Shown here one piece after another: positions 32,764 to 43,631 of a DNA stretch of 64,000 nucleotides. This DNA is from Anthoceros angustus. Taxonomy: Eukaryota; Streptophyta; Anthocerotopsida; Anthocerotales; Anthocerotaceae. The DNA lies in the NCBI GenBank assembly GCA_010909165.1, contig MU008155.1, positions 434,001-498,000 of the forward strand, read 5' to 3'. Positions within the stretch are counted from its first letter, which is position 1. The number at the start of each line of letters is the position of its first letter. The translations under genes were made by a program, and so were the position numbers. The notes beneath the pieces are model-generated. The model searched no databases. It saw only the letters and a list, made by a program, of their open reading frames with translations, and was not told where the DNA came from.

Positions 32764-35700
32764 ATGATGGTTAGAGGGACGTGGCTCTTCCTCCTCTTCT
32801 GCTGCTTCCTCCCGTGCTGCCTCACGGTCGCTCCCGGCCCTGCTCCCGGCCCTGCTCCCGGCCCTGCTCCTGCGCCAGATGGCGATTCCAGTCCTGGGGC
32901 GTCGCTCATCCCGATACTGTCGTATTGCGACGTCGGGGATCAGAATTTTCTGCTGAGGTTAAAGGATGGTTTGGATAACGGGGCTGATGTGCTTGGGGTA
33001 TGGTCGAATGACAGCAGCTGTTGCAGCTGGCCGGGGGTTAAGTGCAGCAAGCGAGCGAGCGGGCTTGGAGGAGGAGAGTTCCAGGCCGCGAGTACTGTGA
33101 ACAAGAATGTGTACAGGGTTGTGTATCTCGATTTGTCAGAATTGGGGCTTAATGGCACCATCGGCGAGCTGGCTTGGAGGAACTTATCCGGCCTGGAAGG
33201 GCTGGATCTGTCGTCCAATTTTCTGTCCGGGTCCCTCCCTGAGGACCTGGGCGTGCTCCCGTCGTTGGGAAAGGTTGACCTCAGTAACAACAGCTTCAGT
33301 TGCTGTGCAGCTGTTTTGGAGCAGTGTTCTAGCCTTGTGGAACTGAACTTGAGTAACAACCGCCTTTCTGGCCCTGTCCCCGTGAACTTCTCCAGCTCGG
33401 GTTTGAAGAGTCTTGATCTCAGTTTCAACAGGTTATCATCCTCACTGCAAGCTCTGGAGAACCTAGGGAGCCTGGAATACCTGAATGTATCGTATAACCA
33501 AATCACGGGACAGCTTCCCCTTCTCCCAAACTGTTCTGCTCTTGCGGACATTGACCTCAGCTCCAATCAGTTCTCAGGTGATTTCAACGCAGATATGTGC
33601 TCTATGAAGGGCAGCCTCCGGTTACTCAATGTTTCCGGCAACAATCTGGGTGGAACCATACCATCCGGCATCTCTCAATGCTCCAGTCTCCAGGTTTTGG
33701 ATCTGGGGTTTAATAACCTCAGCGGCGAAATCCCTGACGCCATTTTCCGTCTGGAGAGCCTTACCATGCTTTCTTTGGGAAGCAATCGTCTAGGGGGAAA
33801 TCTGAGTGCCTCAGTGGCAAACTTGGCCAACCTGACGAATCTGGTTCTTGCCAACAATTATGTATCTGGAGCTATTCCCCCTGAGTTGGGGGCCTTGACA
33901 ATGTTGGAGCGGCTCGACCTGAGTGTTAACAAGTTTATTGGGTCTATTCCCCCCGAGCTCTCGAATTGCACCAATCTTCTTGTCCTCATTCTCAGGCGCA
34001 ATAACTTGACTGGTGATATATCTCTGGACTTTGAGAAGCTGCCTAACATGACAACTGTTGACCTGTCATTCAACGCTCTATCTGGTGTCATCCCTTCAAG
34101 CATTGGCCTGTGTAGTCACTTGGAGTCTCTTGTGCTTGGCACAAACAATCTCACTGGGATGATCCCTCCTGAGCTCGGACGGTTGAAGAACCTAACAACG
34201 TTATCTCTGTCTACTAACAATCTCACAGGGGGCATACCAGCAGAGTTGGATGGATGTTCAGGATTGGTGTCTATGCTGTTGACAAAGAATCCTTGGCTGG
34301 GGGGTGAAATTCCTGCTAACATGTCAGCATTTCCTAACCTGCAGCTTCTGGCTGTAGGGTTTTGTGGTCTCGAGGGGCAAATTCCGGACTGGATTGGTCA
34401 CTGCAGCAAGTTGCAGTTGTTGGACCTGTCGTGGAATCACTTCACGGGCTTTATACCACCGTGGATCAGTGACCTGCAGCATTTGATCTACTTGGAACTT
34501 TCAAACAACACTTTGACAGGGCCTATTCCATATAATCTGTCTACTGCTCCAAGTTTAAGAGGAGAGAACGTAAGTACGACTGGTCTGGTTGAGGTTACCA
34601 CTCTTGTCCTCTTTGTGAAGAAGAACACAAGCAGTGCTGCCTTGCCTCAGAGATACACCAAGTTGAGTTCCTTTCCTCCTTCACTGCTTCTTGCCTACAA
34701 CAAGTTGTATGGTCCGATTCCCGACGCACTGGGCATGTTACGCAGTGTCATGGCTCTTGATCTGAATCACAATAACCTGACTGGCCCTATTCCAGACTCA
34801 TTGTCAAACATGAGTAGCATGTACTCCCTGAACCTTGCGAACAATGACCTGTCTGGCCCTATCCCTTCCTCATTCACAGCGCTGAACTTTCTTGCTTTGT
34901 TCGATGTCTCGAATAACAACCTCTCTGGTCCCATTCCTGGAGGTCCTCAGTTTGATTCCTTCCCGAATACCTCCTTTCTTGGTAACCCTCTTCTTTGTGG
35001 TGGGTCTCTGTCACAGAAATGTGGCTCTCAGCAGGAGGCAGCCTCCAGTCCTCACGGCTTAGATTTGCCTGTGGATGACCAAAGGCTAAGTAAAAGAGCC
35101 ATCTTGGGACTGACGATGGGAGTTGGCGTAGGTCTTGCCGTTCTGTTGGCTTTGCTGACAATGTGCATTCTGTCTCGGCGCCGTGGCAAGTCACCAGCTG
35201 ATGATGAGACTACTGAGTACACAGATGACGGTATTGTTAGTTTCAGTGTCGACCTGTATCTGAATGACCAGTTGTCTAAACTGTCTCCGGCTGACTTGGT
35301 GAAGGCTACGAACAACTTCGACCAATCGAACATCATAGGGTGTGGTGGTTTTGGTTTAGTATTCCGGGCAACATTGTCAGACGGAACTCATGTGGCTATC
35401 AAAAGATTGACTGGTGACACAGGGCAAGCTGAGCGCGAGGTACAAGCAGAGCTACTAACGCTGGGTCAAATTCTGCACAAGAATCTGGTGGCTTTGCAAG
35501 GGTACTGTAGGTTTGGGAACGACCGTCTGCTTATCTACAACTACATGGAGAACGGGAGTCTGGATTTCTGGCTTCATGAAAAGAGTGATGGTGGATTGAA
35601 GCTAGATTGGCCCATGAGACGAAGGATTGCACTGGGTACTGCCAGAGGGCTCGCCTACCTTCATCAAATGTGTGAGCCACACATTGTTCACAGGGACATC

Positions 35701-36195
35701 AAAAGCAGCAACATTCTCCTCAATGAGAATTTTGAGGCCCATCTTGCAGACTTTGGGCTTGCAAGGCACCTGGCCAACACTGATACGCATGTGACTACAG
35801 AGTTGGTGGGCACTCTTGGGTATATCCCTCCAGAATATGGGCAAGCATGGATTGCCACACTGAGGGGCGATGTGTACAGTTTTGGTGTTGTAGTATTAGA
35901 GCTTCTGACTCGCCGACGGCCAGTAGAGGTCTCCCGCAAGAAAGGGGTGGCTGACCTGGTGTCTTGGGTGCAGCAGATGAGGAATGAGGGAACTGCAGAG
36001 GAGACCTTTGATGTTCTATTGAGACATCAAGGTTATGAGAGCGAAATGCTCCAAGTTTTAGACGTAGCCACTATGTGTGTGAATCACATCCCGCAGAAGA
36101 GACCCACAATCCAGCATGTGGTTTTCCTGCTTGAGCAGGTTGGGAAGGAGGTTTCAGAGAAGGAGACTCATGTCGACACTGGGCTGCTTGCTTGA
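32764..36195 (+). CDS. LRR receptor-like kinase, subfamily X, phytosulfokine receptor (PSKR/PSY1R) type
   Basis: A single exon encodes about 1,143 residues. A signal peptide (MVRGTWLFLLFCC...) is followed by a (PGPA)n linker, the N-terminal cap with paired cysteines (CCSWPGVKC), about twenty LRRs of the plant LxGxIP type, and an island between late LRRs (LVLFVKKNTSS, then YNKLYGPIP), placed as in PSKR. A second short LRR set, one membrane helix (about 779-800) and a kinase domain follow. The kinase keeps the glycine loop GCGGFG, VAIK, HRDIKSSN, DFGLA and GTLGYIPPEYGQA, so it is an RD kinase expected to be active. PSKR-type receptors bind sulfated peptides at the cell surface and signal with a SERK co-receptor. 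ATG 32,764 or 32,767 could be used. Ligand identity (PSK, PSY or other) cannot be told from this sequence. Confidence 0.93.
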   Translation: MMVRGTWLFLLFCCFLPCCLTVAPGPAPGPAPGPAPAPDGDSSPGASLIPILSYCDVGDQNFLLRLKDGLDNGADVLGVWSNDSSCCSWPGVKCSKRASGLGGGEFQAASTVNKNVYRVVYLDLSELGLNGTIGELAWRNLSGLEGLDLSSNFLSGSLPEDLGVLPSLGKVDLSNNSFSCCAAVLEQCSSLVELNLSNNRLSGPVPVNFSSSGLKSLDLSFNRLSSSLQALENLGSLEYLNVSYNQITGQLPLLPNCSALADIDLSSNQFSGDFNADMCSMKGSLRLLNVSGNNLGGTIPSGISQCSSLQVLDLGFNNLSGEIPDAIFRLESLTMLSLGSNRLGGNLSASVANLANLTNLVLANNYVSGAIPPELGALTMLERLDLSVNKFIGSIPPELSNCTNLLVLILRRNNLTGDISLDFEKLPNMTTVDLSFNALSGVIPSSIGLCSHLESLVLGTNNLTGMIPPELGRLKNLTTLSLSTNNLTGGIPAELDGCSGLVSMLLTKNPWLGGEIPANMSAFPNLQLLAVGFCGLEGQIPDWIGHCSKLQLLDLSWNHFTGFIPPWISDLQHLIYLELSNNTLTGPIPYNLSTAPSLRGENVSTTGLVEVTTLVLFVKKNTSSAALPQRYTKLSSFPPSLLLAYNKLYGPIPDALGMLRSVMALDLNHNNLTGPIPDSLSNMSSMYSLNLANNDLSGPIPSSFTALNFLALFDVSNNNLSGPIPGGPQFDSFPNTSFLGNPLLCGGSLSQKCGSQQEAASSPHGLDLPVDDQRLSKRAILGLTMGVGVGLAVLLALLTMCILSRRRGKSPADDETTEYTDDGIVSFSVDLYLNDQLSKLSPADLVKATNNFDQSNIIGCGGFGLVFRATLSDGTHVAIKRLTGDTGQAEREVQAELLTLGQILHKNLVALQGYCRFGNDRLLIYNYMENGSLDFWLHEKSDGGLKLDWPMRRRIALGTARGLAYLHQMCEPHIVHRDIKSSNILLNENFEAHLADFGLARHLANTDTHVTTELVGTLGYIPPEYGQAWIATLRGDVYSFGVVVLELLTRRRPVEVSRKKGVADLVSWVQQMRNEGTAEETFDVLLRHQGYESEMLQVLDVATMCVNHIPQKRPTIQHVVFLLEQVGKEVSEKETHVDTGLLA

Positions 36196-37230
36196 GCAGG
36201 TTGGGATGAACAAACTGTCGAGCTGATTGTACTGTTCCTTGACCTGTGACTCACCTGTTCCTTGAGTGTTTAGACCCAACACCCTAGTGTGGTTTATTAC
36301 AGGGACTGCCTTCTAACATTGGGACAGATTGCACGAGGTTGGAGTACAATATGTGAAGGCTGCTTGAGTCAAATCCTTGGCCGTGATGGCAGCATCTGAC
36401 CTTGGACAGTGGCATGTCTGCCAAAAGTGACACGCCTTGTAAGTGCTGTGGTGGTGCTGAGTAGAGTTCTTCCACCGTATATTAAGAAAGTAGTGGCTGG
36501 CCAATTCTCCCAACAAATTTTGCAGATTGTCCACTGCAAGATGTCTCTCCTTTGCTGGTGCTTGAATTGGACGCCCTGTGAATGTCGACATGTAGCACTG
36601 TCTGTCTTGACATAGTGTATTGTGTTGTATGCTATCCCTGAAGTGGAAGATCCTTCGGTGTCTCATGATTTTGTACTCACCTAATTTGTTGTCGGCACTG
36701 CCGCACTTTTATCAGCTTTCCTAATAGAAGGCCAATAAGCCTTCGCACCTGACTTTTTCGTGACAAGCTATTATCAGTCGATAGTATTCTTGAAAGTCTG
36801 CTCAACACTGAAGGTGGTTTCGCATGTCTTCACACACATGCGAGGTAAGTACACACTCACAGGCTCATACACACAATATGCACTTTTCGGACTGGCTGAT
36901 ATGGCTCTAGGCTCCAACAGCCTATCCTCACAAGCACAGCCTATCCTCTCAAGAGTGTGGCTCCAGTGCTAGGATATCCTCCCTAGACCTCGCCTCACGC
37001 CTTATATAGGGAGGATTGTCTCATTTCCTTGAATAACTGCGCTATGGCAAGCACGAACATGCAGGTGTGCTTCAGGGATCTAAGTAAGAGACGTGCATAC
37101 ACATATACATACACACAAGGGTCAACCTATGGTTAATACAGCAGATGGAAGGCATAGCCGTTCACAGCAACGTAACTTATTTCACAAGTCTACACAGTGA
37201 TGAGTAAGGCGGACAGCAGGCGTTCCCCTG
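36196..37230. other. 3' flank of the receptor kinase and intergenic DNA
   Basis: The first few hundred bases are probably 3' untranslated sequence. A TATATAAGG-like motif on the minus strand near 37,005 may belong to an old element. Nothing else is recognised. Confidence 0.4.
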
Positions 37231-37232
37231 CA

Positions 37233-37703
37233 TCAGCTGCTCCTTGCACATAGAACTAAGCCATCAAGGGTTATGGCGATATCTCTCTGAACGAAGATTC
37301 CTCCACGATTCTCAACACCTTCTCCAGATCGGCGCACAAACCACGGTATGCCCCTCGTTGAGCTGGAGTCCACCTTGGTTCTAGCCACAACCACTCTCTC
37401 TGGCCCAAAAGTCCAAACACCAGCCAATCGCCGTATACATGTTCTTGTAACTGTTGTCCTAGTGCGATTAGCCCCACAATGTTTCCTGGACACCTAGCCA
37501 AAGGACCAGTGGTAAGCTCTCTGAACAGATTCCCATCCTGCTCTAAACGTCTCTCTGCACGCTCAACGGGCTCGCGTTTCCTGCTCGGATGAGGCCGGAG
37601 GCGCGCATGGTTGTTCAGGCACACGAAACCCTTATTTTTTTTGTCACACACTTTATCGATCTACGTAACAGCCTACGAGCTGCTACATGCTCTGATAACA
37701 AAA
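37233..37703 (-). mobile_element. Possible internal region of an LTR retrotransposon remnant
   Basis: It begins next to the LTR-like segment with TGTTATCAGAGC, one mismatch from the usual initiator-Met tRNA primer site (TGGTATCAGAGC). Minus-strand frames of up to 126 codons follow (37,271-37,651), but no gag, protease or reverse-transcriptase motif is visible. It is a remnant or a non-autonomous element, with the second LTR not found. Confidence 0.45.
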
Positions 37704-37918
37704 TGTCACGTACTACGTGGAAAGACATCAAAGACGAGGTCCCGGCTATGCCAAGCCTCCTTATGTATATAGGTCCTCCAGATGTCACATACAGTGGCCG
37801 CATGGTGGGACTACCAGTCACACGTGGGGGCAGCGGTACAACGAATTCCGAGGGCTGGAGGATGTGGGTGGGTCTGTTCAGAAGCAGATTAAAGAAACAC
37901 TTATGAGATGGTCCCACA
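37704..37918 (-). mobile_element. LTR-like segment (TGTGGGACC...TGACA), about 215 bp
   Basis: Read on the minus strand it starts TGTGGGACCATCTCATAAG and ends ACGTGACA, so it has the TG...CA ends of an LTR. A TATA-like CTATATACATAAGG sits inside. It is followed directly by a sequence like a primer-binding site for initiator Met-tRNA, as in Copia elements. I found no matching second LTR in the window. Confidence 0.55.
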
Positions 37919-40119
37919 CCACTCTTGAAGAGTTGGGCCATAGCAGGATGAGTAATCAATAGAATATGTATAGTTTATTCGTGCACAGGAACTTAGGAGT
38001 CTGCGCACCCGCCAGGAGTTTATTGTGCTTTAGAAGTCGAGCAAGATAGGAAACTATGAAGCCTACTCACTATTGTAATGAATTATCACTCACAGCAACA
38101 AGGTTGTTACCCTTGAGCTCCAACCATTTTCTCGTTTCTATTCAACAGTATGACTTCCATAGGCTAACAAGCAAATCGACCATTTTCTCGTTTCTATTCA
38201 ACAGTATGACTTCCATAGGCTAACAAGCAAATCGTGGAGTCTGTCCAAGTCTGTAGTTGTTTGTTGTCTCTTCTCTTTGCACAGTTGAGCCTAACACACA
38301 AATTGGGCTTTTCACTGTCAGTGACTCTCAGACTAACGTGCCTTGCCTAATCTAAGTCTTTATTGCACATATGCAAGTGTGAGCCCATTTCTACCCATCT
38401 TCGGTTATCAAGAGTAGTTGCCTGTACACATCTGTTCTCGTAAAAATATATTGCTTGCTAGCTCGACGGGTTATTTTGGCTAACACTCTATATGTATGGG
38501 GATTGCTATTATGACAAGCTTGCTGTTTTCCAAACATCTATGTCTAACATTGTGTATGCAACCCGATAAGTTGGCAATGAGAAGAGGGTACTTATCTCCT
38601 TTGGGCATATCATCATTCACCAAGTCATTGACTTTGGATACTTGCGAGCATATTTAGCACTTAGTTGATTTGGAGTTGGTGTCCAGACCCCTTAACTGGA
38701 ACAAGGTTCTTGAGGGGCATAAAATTGATGTGTTTGGTATTTTTGGGAAAGACTTTAACTTTGACATCCTCCCCAATAAGGCTACTTCATTAGTTTCTAC
38801 TACTCTTAAAGTCTAACCTAGGCTATATATTATTAAATAAATAAATGGAAATAGTTATGGGACTTGACAATGTACAGATAGGTTAGCGCACTGCCCAGAC
38901 ATCAAGCAAAATTTATTCGTTAAGATAACGAGAAATCGTTTAAGTCTCTTGCTTCATGACAGGTGGTAGGCAAACGTATGGTGATTACAGCAATGTAGTC
39001 TTCTCTTCACAGTTTCGGATGGGGATTCTTCAGGTCCTAACCAGCTGGAGTGAGATGAAAGGATGAACACTTCAGGCTTCGCAATGGATGACTAGGGCCA
39101 GTATGTGCTACACGGTGTGAACAGACAACAAGGCGTACGCCAGTGATCAGCTGTTAGCAAGAGTGATTGATGGCCATGACACAACACAAACAATAAGGAA
39201 TGCAATTAGCCTGTAGAACAAAACAGTGACAAGCAACTCAACCAATACAAGGCATAGCTTCGGTTTTTCATGGTCATTACCATCAATATCATTTTCACCG
39301 TTGGCACAAGAAAAAATAGTTGTATTGAGACAAATGTGAAATAGCAAGAGCTTCATTGCTGGTAGGGCCACGTTCGGGCATGGAGGCCAACGCCGATGCA
39401 CTCAGCATGGCATGTCGCGGTGCGTAGGTGGGTAGAACCATGTCTGTCCTAAGGCGGCAAGAAGTGGGAGTAAACCACCTTCTGGCTATGGTGGTTACGA
39501 AGGCGAGTTTGGTTTCTTTGGCTAGCATCTAAGATTCTTTACGTCTAATAGTCAGCTGGTATTTTCTACCAAAAACAATTTATAGGTCTTGCTAATATGA
39601 TGGCTGGGGACTTGAACATGCACAGGACAGGTAGGACGCGAGGAAACTTTTGACAAGTAAATCGTACCAAAACTGCGTTCGGAGCACTTTTTAAAAACAA
39701 ATTCTACTTTTTCATGTGGTGCGATCTCTTCATGAGTGTTTCCAATTGAGCCCCTCGGCCACTTTGGGATAAAGGTTTTTTGCATCCTGAATAGCTCATG
39801 TCGTCAATGACCCTCTTCCATGGAACAAAAAATAATTTTTTAATTAAAATTGAGGAACTTAAAATCCTTAGTATATCTTAGTTTATTAGCTTTCATTTGT
39901 AGCGAACTCCCGTAAATTCTTTATGTATAGAGGCTTAAACATGACGCTTACGAGACACTGACGTACATAGATATGTAGGTAGGTGTAAATTAACCCGAGG
40001 AGTGGACCCCACCACTTTAGGGTTCTGGCCTGGTTTATATTGGGGTACAGAACCCTGAAGGAACCTCTTTGACGGGGTTTGCGTCTCAGCCGTGAAGCTC
40101 ATCTCCGGCCGCCTTCGCA
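37919..40119. other. AT-richer intergenic DNA with one 56-bp direct repeat
   Basis: CCATTTTCTCGTTTCTATTC occurs at 38,124 and 38,180, giving an exact 56-bp direct repeat. Otherwise only short frames occur (84 codons or fewer), with no recognised motif. The last ~100 bp should be the L5 promoter and leader. Confidence 0.5.
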
Positions 40120-41897
40120 ATGGTGTGTTGTGTACCCTATTCGTCCCCGCCGCTGCTGGAATTCCCTCCCTTCTGAATCTGTGTCCTACAACTTTCTATG
40201 CAGGCGTTTGTGAAGGCACACAAAAGCAAGGCTTACTTCAAGAGGTTCCAAGTCAAGTACAAACGCCGCAGAGGTCAGCATCCCAGCTCCCACGATTTTG
40301 CGGCGCGTTGTAGGGATTTGGGTGCATGCAGTTGTTCTTACCTCGCTGTTCCCTGAACTTTTTCTCAGCCGGCAAGACAGATTATCGGGCACGGATTCGT
40401 CTTACCACTCAGGACAAGAACAAATACAACACTCCGAAATACCGCTTCGTCGTTCGATTTGTATCCTGAGAATCTGGAGTTGTCGATTTAGCTGTCTGCA
40501 AGGACTCGCGGTTGTCTAGGTTTAGGTTGCAGATTAGGTTGTGGGGTGTGGGGTGGTCTTGGCTTGTATTTAAGGTTATGGAGGTCTGTACGAGATCCTT
40601 AACTTACTCCGTAGACCAACAAAGACATCGTGGCCCAAATCAGCTATGCCACTCTCGCTGGTGACATTGTCTTGGTTGCTGCCTACTCGCATGAGCTTCC
40701 AAGGTACGGATTGAAGGTTGGCCTCACCAACTATGCTGCAGGTAAAACTCCCTTTCCAGCTCCCCTCACTGCTATATTCTGCTTATTGGAGCTTCCTTGA
40801 GTGTATGGCGATGTGTAGTTGGTACGTATTTTCAATCCTTCTTTCTCTGGTGTAGCGTACTGCACTGGGCTGTTGCTGGCTCGGAGGCTCTTGAAGAAGT
40901 ACGAGCTGGATGAGGAGTATGTTGGCAATGAGAAGGTATGTATCTGGCCTACCTTGTGCTGCTGTCATTGCTTGACCTAGTGGATGAAGTTTGTAATGAC
41001 TTGTCTACTGATGTTCCAGGCCACTGGTGAGGACTACAACGTTGAAGCTGGCGGGGAGAAGAGGCCTTTCCGTGCTCTTCTTGACGTTGGTCTGATTAGG
41101 ACCACAACCGGCAACAGGGTGTTTGGTGCTCTGAAGGTAACTTTTGGTGGCAAATCGATCTCTTGTGCAAAGTTAGCTTCTCAGCGAGGTCTCTGATGGA
41201 GTGCATCTTACATGGGAATGTGGGATTTGTTGGTTTCGTCTCACGGAATATATACTGTCTTACAATCATTGTGTATCTTATGTCAGGGAGCCTTGGACGG
41301 TGGCTTGGACATCCCTCACAGTGAGAAGAGATTTCCTGGGTTCAGCAAGGACGACAAGTCTCTGAATCCGGAGATCCATCGGAAATACATCTTGGGTGGC
41401 CATGTTGCTGAATACATGAAGGTATGCGTTGGTTGGTATTGATTCCCTTGCCAGTGGGTACTGAAGTATGGTCTCCGTGATCCTCAAGCTCGTGTGCTTC
41501 CAGTTGTAAATCTAAATGGTTTCTTGCTGGGGTACGTTACCTTCCAATGCAGCATTTGCAGGAGGAGAAGCCTGAGAAGTATCAGGCTAACTTCAGTCAG
41601 TTCATTAAGGCTGGAGTGGACCCCGATGACCTTGAACAGTTGTACACCAGTGTGCACGCAGCAATCAGGGCCGATCCTTCCATCCAGCTTACCGAGAAGA
41701 AAGTTCCGTCTGTGAAGAGGACGTAAGTGTCTGCCTTCGCTCCCTTTTATCTGATTGTAGATAACCTACTTTACGTGTCTGAAGGATCGGTGGTCTTGGG
41801 GTGCAGCTGGAAAACCAAGAAACTGTCTTACGAGCAGAGGAAGGCAAACCTGATCTCCCGTCTCAACAAGTTGAATGAGGAGGCTGATGACGAATAG
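40120..41897 (+). CDS. RPL5: 60S ribosomal protein L5 (uL18), cytosolic
   Basis: L5 binds 5S rRNA and is part of the 60S central protuberance. Nine exons are inferred: 40120-40122, 40204-40273, 40369-40460, 40615-40741, 40856-40935, 41020-41136, 41287-41421, 41562-41722 and 41807-41897, giving about 291 residues with every junction in phase. Family blocks are unmistakable: [83 protein letters not shown] and HVAEYMK. The first exon holds only the ATG, spliced to GCGTTTGTGAAG (AFVK). The segment after YMK is a few residues shorter than usual (EEKPEKY), so the exon 7/8 junction deserves a transcript check. The small heat-shock gene starts about 308 bp downstream. Confidence 0.95.
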
Positions 41898-42092
41898 GTT
41901 TTCCAATTTTGTTATGAGGAACTGTCCTCCCATCTTCGCACTGAGTCGAAGAGTTGATTTTGATATTACTCTCTTGCCTAAATGTGCTACCGAGACCTCT
42001 TTTCGCCAATTACGTGAAGCTCGTTTTTACGACGTTACTACAGCCGCTCTTTACGACCTTATGTCCTTAATCATGTCCTTTAAACGGTGAAT

Positions 42093-42115
42093 TTCCGAAA
42101 GCTTCTGGAGTATTC
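42093..42115 (+). promoter_or_regulatory. Heat-shock element, five modules
   Basis: Five 3-bp modules at strict 5-bp spacing, TTC-nn-AAA-nn-TTC-nn-GAG-nn-TTC, match the alternating TTC/GAA consensus at 13 of 15 positions. The site lies about 90-112 bp upstream of the small heat-shock protein start codon. Heat-shock factor trimers bind such arrays. Function is inferred from match and position. Confidence 0.7.
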
Positions 42116-42204
42116 TGGGTCTGTAACGCTCATTCCCGCGACCTCCTTGAGACTACATGAGGTGCATCTTCTGTCATATCGGCAGATACAGTAGCTAGTA
42201 AGCG

Positions 42205-42849
42205 ATGGCGCTGGCGCCGCAGAGCAGCTGGTCGGGTTGCAACAGGACCTTGTTTCCCACTCCGTGTGGATGTCTGGATCAATTTCTGACTCGCTTCTTT
42301 GCCGCATGTCCGCAGGGGTGATGAGCACACAATCGCCAGGACCGACTGGTTGGAGACCGTGGATGCACATGTCTTCAAGGCGGATCTTCCTGGTATGGAA
42401 CCCCTTCGAAAACCCGTTCAAAGGATTGTGCTGCACGTCTTCCGCAAACATCTGCGTTTTCATTGCCACTGTGCAGCAGTACAGTTCGTTAAACCCCTCA
42501 CACTTTGCAGCAGTGCAGTTGGTGCCATTGTGCTGCAATGCAGTTGCTGAATTCTCTGATTCTCCTCTTCCCAGGCCTGAACAAGGAGGATATCACGGTG
42601 CAGTTGGAAGATGATCGCACGCTTAGCATCTACGGAGAGCGCCCGAGGGAAGAGAGCAACGAGAAGGATCATTGGCACTACGTTGAGAGATCCTCCAGCA
42701 GCTTTGAGAGACACTTCCGTCTGCCTCCGGATTCCAATTACAAGTTGGATGACATCAGTGCTCATGTGGAAGACGGTGTTTTGACTGTCACCGTCCCAAA
42801 AGAGAAGAACCCGAGTCCGGCAGCAGTTCGCAAGATTGAGGTTTCCTAG
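42205..42849 (+). CDS. Small heat-shock protein (HSP20 / alpha-crystallin domain)
   Basis: This is an ATP-independent chaperone that holds unfolding proteins. The alpha-crystallin domain is complete: DWLETVDAHVFKADLPG, LNKEDITVQLEDDRTLSIYG, HWHYVERSSSSFERHFRLP and VEDGVLTVTVPKEK, with a C-terminal KIEV in place of the IxI/V tail motif. Three exons are inferred, 42205-42230, 42316-42392 and 42575-42849. The LPG/LNKE junction is clear. The first exon (MALAPQSSW) rests on phase and a weak GTCGGG donor. The predicted protein is only about 125 residues because the N-terminal arm is about nine residues, much shorter than usual, and cytosolic class I genes of flowering plants normally lack introns. 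A five-module heat-shock element lies just upstream. The domain call is firm, but the start is less certain. Confidence 0.85.
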
Positions 42850-43631
42850 ACACATCTGGTTGCTGCCTGTAACCGCTCAACTTCAGCATCGAATGAAAGA
42901 AAGCTATCGGTTTCCGGGCCAGTGCTCTTTATGGTGGGAGAGTTTCTGTCAAAGGTCAGCCGCGGCGCAGTCCACAAAGAGCTAGAAATGAGGTTTCCTA
43001 TCAGTGAACCCCCGTTTATAGGGCACGCGCAGCAACCACCGGGCAAGACACTCAGGTAACTGATTTAGGACGCTTTTTATTAAGACCTACAAAGAGCATT
43101 TGCCAAGTAGTTGGCCAAGAACCGATTTGGACACAATGCCTCGACAAAAAGGAGCAAATGAAGAGAGTATGTAATCGTCTATAGGCCGGACAAGTTAGAT
43201 GCCACTAGGCCGGCAAAATTGGAGACCTCACTACAACACCTAGAGAATGCCACCTGCACAAATTCTTTTCAATCAAATTTCGCAGCTGTCACATACATGG
43301 GTCCGCTGTACTATAGGTCAGATGAATAATGTAAACAGTTCCTGTACACTCCACTCCACAGGATCCTCGGCATCCTCATTTGAAGTGAATCCTGCAGAAG
43401 TACCTGAAATGTCGGACTCACTCCAATGGTAGACGCCAGTAGGAAAGTGTGTAGCAAAACAGCACTAACTCATGACACCTCCAAATGCCATGCTTTGCGT
43501 ACTTCACTTTATTCAGCGCTTCTGTCAGGGTAACATCTTGGATACACTTACATCGAAGCAATATAATGCACCCATCGGTAACCTATACGTCGTTAAGCCT
43601 CACTCTTCCCCCTTGAGTGCGGGCAAAGAAG
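42850..43631. other. Intergenic region between two convergent genes
   Basis: This should contain the 3' ends of the small heat-shock gene (plus strand) and the DUF1664 gene (minus strand). No other feature is recognised. Confidence 0.45.

Noticed and set aside
37005-37030. Second LTR of the Copia-like fragment, suggested by a TATATAAGG motif
   Set aside because: No sequence similarity to the LTR at 37,704-37,918 could be seen, so I do not pair them.
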